Below are positions 56,882-64,000 of a DNA stretch of 64,000 nucleotides, one piece after another. Origin of the DNA: Pseudomonas sp. Tri1 (GTDB lineage Bacteria; Pseudomonadota; Gammaproteobacteria; Pseudomonadales; Pseudomonadaceae). The DNA lies in contig NZ_CP072913.1 in assembly GCF_017968885.1 (NCBI RefSeq), forward strand, positions 248,001 to 312,000. The letters run 5' to 3'. The position numbers were made by a program, and so were the translations under genes. How positions within the stretch are numbered: position 1 is the stretch's first letter; every line of letters begins with the position of its first letter. The notes beneath the pieces were generated by a model. The model was not told where the DNA came from. It did no database searches and saw only the letters and a program-made list of their open reading frames with translations.

Positions 56882-57301
56882 CTAGGCCTCTTCCACTTCC
56901 CGCGTATCCCATCGTTGTGCCTTGATGGCCTTGTAGAGCATGCCGATGGTCAGCGGCATCTTGTTCCCACGGCCTTTGGCCCTGCGCTTTTGAAACACAT
57001 CAAATCCTTCCGGTTGAAAGTAGCGGTAGGCGTCGTAGTCGATGAGGTCGATGGCGAACCGCTCCTCCAATGCTTCCATCAGATGTCGAGCGTCCGCGCC
57101 ATCGCAGCCAAGATCGAGATTGATCGCCGTGTCCAGGCGAATGGTCTTGCGCTCCGGCAGGCCGATTTCTTCGTGAAGCAGTTCCATGAGCTGGCGCATG
57201 GCATGGTCGTCGGGGAAGTCGGGCGCGAGGTGCATGGTGAAATGTCCGGAGTAAAAGGGGGGCTGTAGCGGTGGGAAGTCTAGGGTGAAAGCGTTGTTCA
57301 T
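56882..57301 (-). CDS. DUF1493 (acyl-carrier-like) family protein
   Basis: Cytosolic protein of 139 residues from the ATG at 57301 (MNNAFTLDFPPLQPPFYSGH). The middle resembles an acyl carrier helix bundle, LDTAINLDLGCDGADARHLM then EERFAIDL, as in DUF1493. The position of the phosphopantetheine Ser is occupied by GAD, so it is probably not a working carrier. A basic tail (KRRAKGRGNKMP) follows. It lies just past the hip operator region on the same strand. Function unknown. Confidence 0.6.
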   Translation of the reverse strand: MNNAFTLDFPPLQPPFYSGHFTMHLAPDFPDDHAMRQLMELLHEEIGLPERKTIRLDTAINLDLGCDGADARHLMEALEERFAIDLIDYDAYRYFQPEGFDVFQKRRAKGRGNKMPLTIGMLYKAIKAQRWDTREVEEA

Positions 57302-57492
57302 TGGAAAAAGCAAAGATATCACCCAACTCCCAAAGGCGTTCTGCGGGCTTTTCCTGACCTTGTTCGTGCTCGATCAAAAACTGCCACTATGGAAAAAGTA
57401 CAACAAACGCGGAAAACATCTAGGCGAGTTCAATCAAGGACTGGATCTTTATTTAACGTCTTACGACTGACCTCAACATTCAGCTCCGACCC

Positions 57493-57759
57493 TCAACGCA
57501 ACCGCTGCCGCACTACCTCCAACAGCTCGCTACCATCCTGAGTCAACAGATAAAGCGCATGGACAATGCTGGGGATGTCTTTCACATCAGCGTGCTTGAA
57601 GCATAAGCAGTGAAGCGTTTCGAGCAGGTCGCTGGAGGCGCGGATGCGTTGGGCGGCGGCGTCGCAAAGGTCGTGGAGGTCGGCTTCGGTGTCGATGGCC
57701 AGGATCGGTGTGCTGTTGAGCCGCTGGTATCGGTCGGTGGACGGATTCTCTGTGTGCAT
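57493..57759 (-). CDS. Small hypothetical protein
   Basis: Acidic protein of 88 residues from the ATG at 57759 (MHTENPSTDRYQRLNSTPIL), mostly helical, with DLLETLHCLCFKHADV in the middle. It resembles in layout the small DUF3077-like proteins frequent in Pseudomonas, but I cannot assign it. No partner gene is evident; 57302-57492 and 57760-58050 around it hold nothing recognisable. Confidence 0.5.
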   Translation of the reverse strand: MHTENPSTDRYQRLNSTPILAIDTEADLHDLCDAAAQRIRASSDLLETLHCLCFKHADVKDIPSIVHALYLLTQDGSELLEVVRQRLR

Positions 57760-58050
57760 TTGAGCCTCTTCAGTACGATTTTTCGAATCGCACCGCGGAC
57801 TATAAAGAGCTCTTTCCAGGCGCCGCAATATGGTCTGGAGGGACAGGTTATGTAGGGCATTTACCGATGTCTGACGCGTGGATAAATGATCTCTCTTGGA
57901 TGTTGTTACCTATCCCCATTCTCCGAGCAACTATCAGGTGGGTCCTACAAGTACGCGGTAAAGGCTGCTTCAGAAACGGTAGGTCACTTCCCATAATTGA
58001 GTAGTAGATGGCAGCTTATTAGGCTGCCACGAAATCCTGCACATGAACCA

Positions 58051-59115
58051 TCAGTCAGTCATTTGCCCAGGAGCGCGTCGTGAGGCTGCCTCAAGGTCCA
58101 TCAGCCCTCTGCCGTAGGCTTCGCTATTCGCGTAGATACCCGTGCGGTTGGTTGTCGCCAGTAGGTGTTCACGCACTTGCTGCGGGCTGAATTGTGGGTA
58201 AAGGCTTTGCAGTGCCGCCAGTGCACCACTGACCAAGGCTGCGGCGGGGGAGGTGCCGGCGGTTTGCACGTAATTGCCATCCTTGCCTACCGTAAGCAGG
58301 CCTGCCTGGGCACCGCCATCGCCGCCGGGAACGGCAATGCACCAGGCGGCTGCTATGCCGCAATAGTTGGATTTTCCATTGATGGCACTGCCGTCGTTTT
58401 TCAATGCAACCACAGCGATCCAGCCTTTCTCCAATTCAGGCATTGCCGCTGGCAATCCAGGTTCGGCCAAGGGCTCGCGTCTGAGTTCGTTGCCGGTGGG
58501 GAAGATAAACACCGCGCCATCCGACACCAGTTTTCGAGCAACGGCCAAGGCGTTGGGCATCACCTGGTTGTAACGCGCCTCGTTGATTTCGGTGGCGGGG
58601 ATGGCGTTGGCCCATGAGTTGTTGAGCAGGCGCGCGCCCTTGTCGAAAGCGCTTTGCCAGGAGTTGGCGATTTCGCTGTCGAAGAAAAACGGCTCGTTGT
58701 CGTCACCAAAACGAAAGGGGAGCAACCGCGCGTTGAACGCGATGCCATGCATGCCCTGATCGTCCTTGTTGGCGGCGAGTATGCCGGCCATTTGCGTGCC
58801 ATGGCCGACACGGTCCAGCGTTCCCGGGCGGTTTTCGACGTAGTCGAATCCGGGGTCACCCAGCCTGCCTTCGAACTCCTTCAGATTGGCGTTGAGCCCA
58901 GAATCGATCAGCGCCACGGTCACGTCCTGCCCAGTGCCGCCACGCGCGTATAACGCCGACGCCTTGACGACGGCCAAGCCTTGCTGGGCGTGGTACTCCG
59001 GGGTTTCGAACGAGGCTGCTTCAATGTCGGGTTGTTCAGGCACGGTCAAACAACCGGCCAATAGAGAGGCTGACGTTATCGTCAGGGCGAGTAGTACGGA
59101 AAATGGGTGTGGCAT
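58051..59115 (-). CDS. S8-family (subtilisin-like) serine protease lipoprotein
   Basis: Exported protease of 354 residues from the ATG at 59115 (MPHPFSVLLALTITSASLLA), with the lipobox LLAGC, so it should be lipid-anchored facing the periplasm or surface. The catalytic triad is complete: Asp in VALIDSGLNAN, His in VGHGTQMAGILAAN, Ser in AGTSPAAALVSGALAAL. A propeptide is short or absent. No dedicated secretion genes or inhibitor are nearby. The substrate is unknown. Confidence 0.87.
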   Translation of the reverse strand: MPHPFSVLLALTITSASLLAGCLTVPEQPDIEAASFETPEYHAQQGLAVVKASALYARGGTGQDVTVALIDSGLNANLKEFEGRLGDPGFDYVENRPGTLDRVGHGTQMAGILAANKDDQGMHGIAFNARLLPFRFGDDNEPFFFDSEIANSWQSAFDKGARLLNNSWANAIPATEINEARYNQVMPNALAVARKLVSDGAVFIFPTGNELRREPLAEPGLPAAMPELEKGWIAVVALKNDGSAINGKSNYCGIAAAWCIAVPGGDGGAQAGLLTVGKDGNYVQTAGTSPAAALVSGALAALQSLYPQFSPQQVREHLLATTNRTGIYANSEAYGRGLMDLEAASRRAPGQMTD

Positions 59116-59371
59116 GGTTCGTTCCTTGAACAAAGTATTAGGCCCCGGCTTCCTAAGCCTCGGTGTAACGCATGAATCGACGGCGCACCTTACCTGGCAA
59201 ACGAAGTGGGAACGAGGCATCAAAGTGCCTGGATTTGTATCACCTCATGGCAAAGCCAAAGGGGGCTGAGGCTGTATCATCCGGTAGCGTTTTTTACCCC
59301 GACCTTTTCTCGACTCGCTGCGCTGCCCCGCTAGGCTTTGGGCTGCGCAGCAGTCAAAGGAGCGACCGCAC

Positions 59372-61300
59372 ATGCACAGCACCCTGGAACAGGTTTTCGG
59401 TTATCCACAGTTTCGTCCCGGCCAGGAAGCGGCCATCGGCGCCGTATTGGCCGGTCGGTCGGCGGCGGCCATTTTTCCCACCGGGTCCGGCAAGTCCCTG
59501 TGCTATCAATTACCGGCTTTGCTATTGCCGCACCTGACCCTGGTGGTCTCGCCACTGCTGGCGCTGATGCAGGACCAGTTGGCGTTTCTGCAGCGCCACG
59601 GCATCGCGTCGGCCAGTATCGATTCGGCCCAGAGCAGTGACGAAGTCAACGATGCCATGGCCCGAGCCCGTTCGGGCGAGTTGAAGATCCTGATGATTTC
59701 GGTGGAGCGGCTGAAGAACGAGCGCTTTCGCAATTTCCTGCAGCAGGTGCAGATCTCGCTGCTGGTGGTGGACGAAGCTCACTGTATCTCCGAATGGGGG
59801 CATAACTTCCGACCCGACTACCTCAAGCTTCCCGATTATCAACATCAGTTCAACATCCCCCAGGTGTTGCTGCTGACGGCCACCGCGACTCCCAAGGTCA
59901 TCGCCGACATGCAGGCGAAGTTCGCCATCGCCGCCGCCGATGTCGTGACAACCGGTTTCTACCGGCCCAACCTCAATTTGCTGGTCGAGCCGGTGCTGGG
60001 TGCGGATAAGCGCGGGCGACTGGTGCAATGGCTGGGTGAGCGTGCTGGGCAACCGAGCATCGTCTACGTCACCCAGCAGAGAACCGCCGAGCAGATTGCC
60101 GAGCATCTGGACCGACACGGTATCGAGGCCGAGGCCTATCACGCCGGTTTGCCCCATGAGCAGCGCGAAGCCATCCAGCGACGTTTCATGGGCGGGCAGT
60201 CCAATTGCATCGTCGCGACCATTGCCTTTGGCATGGGCATCGACAAGAGCGATATCCGCAACGTGGTGCATTTCGACCTACCCAAGTCCATTGAAAACTA
60301 CAGTCAGGAGATCGGTCGGGCCGGGCGAGACGGGCAGCCGTCCGATTGCCTGGTATTGGCTAACCGCGACAGCCTCAACGTGCTGGAAAACTTTGTGTAT
60401 GGCGATACCCCGGAGCTGGAAGGCATTCGTTGCGTACTCGATGAGCTGAAGGTCGCCGCCCCCGATGGGCAATGGGAGTTTTTGTTGGGCCCGCTGGCAG
60501 ACCAGAGCAATATCCGGCAACTGCCGCTCAAGACGCTGCTGGTCCAGTTGGAGCTGCGTCGGCTGATCGCACCGCGTTATGCCTATTTCGCCGAGTACCG
60601 CTTCAAGTTCCTGGCCGAGCCGCACACGCTGCTGGAGCGCTTCGAAGGTGAGCGCCGGGATTTCGTTTCGGCCATCATCCAGACCTCCAGTCGCGCCCGG
60701 AGCTGGGCCACGGTGAATTTCGACGGGATGTACCAGCAGTATCACGCCGAGCGTGATCGGGTGGTCAAGGCGCTGGGCTATTTCCAGGAAAAGGGCTGGA
60801 TCGAGCTGGAAAGCAAGCAGATGACCGAAGTGTACAGCGTGCTGGAGACAGACCTTGATGCGCAGGTCCTGGGGGCCGAGCTATATGCTCATTTCACCCG
60901 CCACGAGCGCGCTGAAATCGCGCGCATTCACGCCATGCTTGAGTTGTTCGCCACTGACCGTTGCCTCGGTTATCGCTTGGCGCAGTATTTCGGGGATGAG
61001 AATGCGCCCAGGCAGTGCGGTCATTGCTCGGTGTGCCATGGACATGTCACACACCTGCCGGAGCCACCTTCGTTGCCCGCGCTTGTGGATAAAAGCTTCG
61101 AGGCATTGAGCGGCGACTTTATCCACAGGCATGAGCAGCATACCGGCAGTGTGCCCTCCGCAGAGCGGCTGACCCGATTTCTGTGCGGGATCAGTGTGCC
61201 GCTGTTTACCAAACTGAAAGCGCGGACGATCAGGGGATATGCCGCGCTGGAGGAGTATCCGTACGCTGAAGTGCGCCAGTGGACTCAGGCGCATTTGTGA
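59372..61300 (+). CDS. RecQ-family ATP-dependent DNA helicase
   Basis: Superfamily 2 helicase of 642 residues. The Q/motif-I region is FRPGQEAAIGAVLAG and FPTGSGKSLCYQLP. The DEAH box is VVDEAHCISEWGHNFRPDYL. Motif VI is QEIGRAGRDGQPSD. A RecQ zinc-binding domain with CGHCSVCHG lies near residue 550. There is no full HRDC domain, only a short C-terminal helical piece. It differs from canonical RecQ in its shorter C-terminus, so I give no symbol. It should act in DNA repair or recombination. Confidence 0.88.
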   Translation: MHSTLEQVFGYPQFRPGQEAAIGAVLAGRSAAAIFPTGSGKSLCYQLPALLLPHLTLVVSPLLALMQDQLAFLQRHGIASASIDSAQSSDEVNDAMARARSGELKILMISVERLKNERFRNFLQQVQISLLVVDEAHCISEWGHNFRPDYLKLPDYQHQFNIPQVLLLTATATPKVIADMQAKFAIAAADVVTTGFYRPNLNLLVEPVLGADKRGRLVQWLGERAGQPSIVYVTQQRTAEQIAEHLDRHGIEAEAYHAGLPHEQREAIQRRFMGGQSNCIVATIAFGMGIDKSDIRNVVHFDLPKSIENYSQEIGRAGRDGQPSDCLVLANRDSLNVLENFVYGDTPELEGIRCVLDELKVAAPDGQWEFLLGPLADQSNIRQLPLKTLLVQLELRRLIAPRYAYFAEYRFKFLAEPHTLLERFEGERRDFVSAIIQTSSRARSWATVNFDGMYQQYHAERDRVVKALGYFQEKGWIELESKQMTEVYSVLETDLDAQVLGAELYAHFTRHERAEIARIHAMLELFATDRCLGYRLAQYFGDENAPRQCGHCSVCHGHVTHLPEPPSLPALVDKSFEALSGDFIHRHEQHTGSVPSAERLTRFLCGISVPLFTKLKARTIRGYAALEEYPYAEVRQWTQAHL

Positions 61301-61407
61301 GCTGCATCCATCCGATGAATGCCCTGCATCACACGAATAAATTTCAAAAATAACCGGCTGCTGACTAAGGTGAAGGCTGTCTTTGGATCGCCAACAAGAG
61401 AGCAAAC

Positions 61408-62634
61408 ATGAGCCAGACACCCTTCGATATTCAGCGCGCCGCCGTGGTCGGTGCAGGCACCATGGGGCGGGGCATCGTGATGTGCCTGGCCAATGCGGGA
61501 GTGACAGTGCAGTGGGTCGACAACAACCCGCAGATGCTCGAACAGGCACTGGTGGCCGTGGCCGAGACCTATGCCCACAACGTGCGCCAAGGGCGAATCG
61601 ATCAGGGTGAAGCCGACGCCCGGATTGCACGGGTGACGCGGGCAGACGATTACGCGGCGATCCGCAATGTGGACCTGGTGATCGAAGCGGTCTACGAAAA
61701 CCTGGAGCTCAAGCAAAGAATCTTTCGCGAGTTGGACGGCCTGCTCAAGCCCGAGGCCATCCTGGCGAGCAACACTTCGGCGTTGGACATCGATGCCATC
61801 GCCGCCGCCACCCGCCGGCCAACCCAGGTGTTGGGCCTGCATTTCTTCAGCCCAGCACACATCATGAAACTGCTGGAAATCGTTCGCGGCGCGCAAACTT
61901 CCAAAGCGGTGCTGGATGCGGCCCTGGTATTGGGCAAGCGCATGGGCAAGGTCAGCGTGGTGTCGGGCAATTGCCATGGCTTTATCGGCAACCGAATGCT
62001 CCACCCTTATGTGTTGGAGGCTCGCAAGATGTTGCTGGAGGGGGCATTTCCCCATCAGGTGGATACGGCCTTGCAGGGCTTCGGTTTTGCCATGGGGCCG
62101 TTTCGCATGTATGACGTGGTCGGGATCGACCTGGAGTGGCGCGCCCGTGAGCTGGCGGGCAAAGGCCAGGATGCGCCAGAGGTGCAAGTGGATAACCGGT
62201 TGTGCGCACTGGGGCGGTTCGGTCAGAAAAGCGGCAACGGCTACTATCATTACGCGACCGGCAGCCGGCAAGCTGAGCATGATGTCGAGGTCGATGCGCT
62301 GGTGCAGCAGGTCAGCGAAGCGCTGGGCTTTCAGCGCCGCGAGATCGGGCCTGAGGAAATTCTCGAACGTTGCTTGCTGGCGCTGGTCAACGAAGGCGCG
62401 AAGATCCTGCAGGAAGGCATTGCCGAGTCGGCTCACGATATCGACCTGGTCTACCTCAATGGCTACGGGTTTCCTGCAAACAAGGGCGGCCCGATGGCCT
62501 GGGCCGACGGGCAGGGGCTCGAAGACATCCACGCACGCCTGCTGGAGCTCGAAACGAAGCAGGGTGACCAATGGAAACCCGCGCGCCTGATCGGCGAGTT
62601 GGCCGCGCAGGGTAAGGGCTTCGCGCAGGCCTAG
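61408..62634 (+). CDS. 3-hydroxyacyl-CoA dehydrogenase
   Basis: NAD-dependent enzyme of 408 residues: Rossmann motif AAVVGAGTMGRGIVMCLANA near residue 12, active-site region LHFFSPAHIMKLLEIVRG, and two C-terminal 3HCDH domains (from GFIGNRMLHPYV and from EEILERCLLALVNEGA). It matches the dehydrogenase half of FadB without the hydratase. With the thioesterase 45 bp downstream it may handle a specific short- or branched-chain acyl-CoA. Confidence 0.88.
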   Translation: MSQTPFDIQRAAVVGAGTMGRGIVMCLANAGVTVQWVDNNPQMLEQALVAVAETYAHNVRQGRIDQGEADARIARVTRADDYAAIRNVDLVIEAVYENLELKQRIFRELDGLLKPEAILASNTSALDIDAIAAATRRPTQVLGLHFFSPAHIMKLLEIVRGAQTSKAVLDAALVLGKRMGKVSVVSGNCHGFIGNRMLHPYVLEARKMLLEGAFPHQVDTALQGFGFAMGPFRMYDVVGIDLEWRARELAGKGQDAPEVQVDNRLCALGRFGQKSGNGYYHYATGSRQAEHDVEVDALVQQVSEALGFQRREIGPEEILERCLLALVNEGAKILQEGIAESAHDIDLVYLNGYGFPANKGGPMAWADGQGLEDIHARLLELETKQGDQWKPARLIGELAAQGKGFAQA

Positions 62635-62679
62635 GCTCTCGCCCCATCAAGACCATAGAACGACCGTAAAGGACTTCTG

Positions 62680-63099
62680 ATGCCCCAACGTACCGAATAC
62701 CCCCACTTGCAACCCATCACCACGCGCTGGCATGACAACGATGTGTACGGTCACGTCAACAACGTCACCTATTACAGCTTTTTCGATACGGCGGTGAACA
62801 CCTACCTGATCGAGGTCGGTGGCCTGGATATCCATGATGGAGACGTGGTGGGGTTCGTGGTGAGTTCGGCCTGCGACTATTTTGCGTCGATTGCCTTTCC
62901 TGACCGGATTGAAATCGGTCTGCGGGTCGCCAAGCTGGGCAGCAGCTCGGTGCAATACGAACTGGCGGTATTCAAGGCCGGGGAGGAGGAGGCTTGTGCC
63001 GCGGGGCGCTTTGTCCATGTATTCGTGGAGCGGGCGTCGAATCGACCAGTGGCGATTCCGGACCGGCTACGTGGGGCCCTGGAGCGGTTGGTGGTCTGA
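62680..63099 (+). CDS. Acyl-CoA thioesterase (4HBT/hotdog family)
   Basis: Hotdog-fold thioesterase of 139 residues with the 4-hydroxybenzoyl-CoA-thioesterase motif [20 protein letters not shown] near residue 16, where the Asp is catalytic. It probably hydrolyses the acyl-CoA handled by the adjoining dehydrogenase; they form a two-gene unit. Confidence 0.87.
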   Translation: MPQRTEYPHLQPITTRWHDNDVYGHVNNVTYYSFFDTAVNTYLIEVGGLDIHDGDVVGFVVSSACDYFASIAFPDRIEIGLRVAKLGSSSVQYELAVFKAGEEEACAAGRFVHVFVERASNRPVAIPDRLRGALERLVV

Positions 63100-63104
63100 A
63101 ACGA

Positions 63105-63160
63105 AAAATCGCAGCCTGCGGTCAGGCTCTGGGAAGAGCTGCCGCACGCTGCGATCTTTT
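63105..63160. terminator. Imperfect hairpin between the thioesterase and glycine-zipper genes
   Basis: AAAATCGCAGCCTGCGG pairs with CCGCACGCTGCGATCTTTT over an inner loop. The T run is short. It resembles another dispersed GATCGCAGC repeat of pseudomonads and could serve as a bidirectional terminator for the two convergent genes. Confidence 0.6.
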
Positions 63161-63185
63161 AATCGCTGATAGTTAAAACCAGCGA

Positions 63186-63659
63186 TTAGTCGCGATAGCG
63201 ATGTTTATGCTTGCGATGCCCATAGGCATGGCCGCGACCTGGGTGGCCGTCGCGATAGTAGCGACGATCACCACGGCGACCTTCATAACGGTCGTCGTCA
63301 TCGTCCTTGCCCATGTAGTTACCCAGCGCGCCACCAGCACCACCGCCGGCTGCTGCACCGATCAGGCTACCCGTGCTGCCGCCCACGCTGCGGCCAACCA
63401 CGTTACCGCCGGCTGCGCCCAGCGCACCGCCGATCGCGGCTTCACCGCGGCTATGTTTGTCTGCACCAACTGCGCTACCACCCGCGCCGCCCAGGGCTGC
63501 GCCGATGGTGGAGCCGGTGTTGCCGCCCAGGGACTGGCCGACGACCGAACCCAAAACCCCGCCCAATGCGCCGCCAACACCTGCTTCGGCAGTGCCGCCA
63601 GCAGAAGCGACGCCACTGATCAGGCCAAGGGACAACAAGAGAATGGAGGAGAACTTCAT
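63186..63659 (-). CDS. Glycine-zipper outer-membrane-type protein
   Basis: Exported protein of 157 residues. The signal peptide is about 1-20 (ending GVASA), followed by a long run of GxxxG repeats (about 27-115: GGALGGVLGSVVGQSLGG and so on). The tail is hydrophilic, with DDDDRYEGRRGDRRYYRDGH and several His-Arg-Lys residues. Glycine-zipper proteins often insert in or attach to the outer membrane. Function is unknown. Confidence 0.8.
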   Translation of the reverse strand: MKFSSILLLSLGLISGVASAGGTAEAGVGGALGGVLGSVVGQSLGGNTGSTIGAALGGAGGSAVGADKHSRGEAAIGGALGAAGGNVVGRSVGGSTGSLIGAAAGGGAGGALGNYMGKDDDDDRYEGRRGDRRYYRDGHPGRGHAYGHRKHKHRYRD

Positions 63660-63817
63660 AGAGGAGCCTCAAAGGGATGACGGCGCGATCCTGAGGCTGG
63701 CTTCGCTTGGTTACAATCGAAATCCGACGAGTAACACGACTTGTGCACAATTCTCTAAGTTATTGTTTTTTGGGTGGAACTTAAGACAAATTGACCGGTC
63801 TGTAGCTACTTCGGACA

Positions 63818-63847
63818 GGCCGTTTTCTATGGAAAACGGCCTTTTTT
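63818..63847 (+). terminator. Orphan plus-strand terminator, possible end of a small RNA
   Basis: GGCCGTTTTC, four bases, GAAAACGGCC and six T. It is a strong intrinsic terminator reading rightward, but no plus-strand gene precedes it: the gene to the left (ending 63186, starting 63659) is on the minus strand. A short transcript starting somewhere in 63690-63780 would end here. Confidence 0.8.
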
Positions 63848-63867
63848 GTGGGTGCTAGAAAATACTT

Positions 63868-63897
63868 TGTGGCGAGGGGATAAATCCCCTCGCCACA
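63868..63897. repeat. Palindromic repeat, GTGGCGAGGGGATAAATCC type
   Basis: TGTGGCGAGGGG, ATAAAT, CCCCTCGCCACA: perfect 12-bp arms. Third copy of this repeat family in the window, here after the 3' end of the partial gene at 63926. Confidence 0.88.
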
Positions 63898-63925
63898 GGT
63901 CCACCATGATCCAGGCAAGGTCGTG

Positions 63926-64000
63926 TCAGGCCGACTTGGCCAGGATCAACCCGTTCTCGCTCGCTGCTTCCAGGCGGATCGCCACGAATTTCGACGTTGG
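63926..64000 (-). CDS. 3' end of a gene running off the window
   Basis: The last 24 codons and TGA stop of a minus-strand gene; the residues end RLEAASENGLILAKSA. Reading frame, codon use and the repeat after the stop support a real gene. Too little is present to name it. Confidence 0.55.
   Translation of the reverse strand, partial: PTSKFVAIRLEAASENGLILAKSA

Overview
This window looks like chromosomal DNA of a Pseudomonas of the fluorescens/putida type. The evidence is the high G+C coding sequence, the many REP elements built on GTGGGAGCGAGCTTGCTCGC, and a gene order (thyA, lgt, TauE-type exporter, ptsP, rppH, HAD phosphatase, ilvA, rpiA, and nearby serA) that I remember from pseudomonads. 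Species cannot be fixed from the sequence alone. No rRNA, tRNA, CRISPR array, prophage or intact insertion sequence was seen.

Layout. 0-3 kb: divergent cadA/cadR metal efflux pair with a textbook MerR-type operator-promoter. 3-20 kb: mostly housekeeping genes, namely thyA and lgt, a TauE-type permease, ptsP-rppH, a HAD phosphatase, ilvA diverging from rpiA, two tandem SdiA-regulated-type periplasmic proteins, an FAA hydrolase, and a D-2-hydroxyglutarate dehydrogenase diverging from serA. 20-44 kb: a long sulfur-acquisition region. It holds metNIQ, a DszA-like flavin monooxygenase, two SfnB/DszC-like oxidoreductases, a cystine-type ABC system, D-cysteine desulfhydrase, tauABCD and gshA. A BCCT choline-type transporter, an SDR/LysR pair, a HicAB toxin-antitoxin pair and a YghZ-type aldo-keto reductase are interspersed. 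44-55 kb: core genes again, namely a PaaI-type thioesterase, tex, ompR-envZ, rimK with a retropepsin-like partner, hslR-hslO and pckA. 55-58 kb: a small accessory patch with a HipBA-type module, an acyl-carrier-like DUF1493 protein and a small orphan gene. 58-64 kb: a subtilase lipoprotein, a RecQ-family helicase, a 3-hydroxyacyl-CoA dehydrogenase with a thioesterase, a glycine-zipper protein and the 3' end of one more gene.

How the genes work together. The sulfur region reads as a scavenging programme. ABC importers bring in methionine-like compounds, cystine and taurine. FMN-dependent oxygenases and TauD release sulfite from organosulfur compounds, DcyD releases sulfide from D-cysteine, and GshA spends the cysteine on glutathione. 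ompR/envZ, hslR/hslO and rimBK cover envelope signalling, heat/oxidative protein protection and ribosome modification.

The most unusual items are: a solute-binding protein that keeps lobe I but lacks most of lobe II; short leader ORFs that end on the start codons of an sfnB-like gene and of betT; a 30-bp palindrome before betT that could be a BetI site; a four-copy operator-like array before hipB; and an orphan plus-strand terminator that may end an unannotated small RNA. All functions are inferred from reading the sequence; no database search was run.
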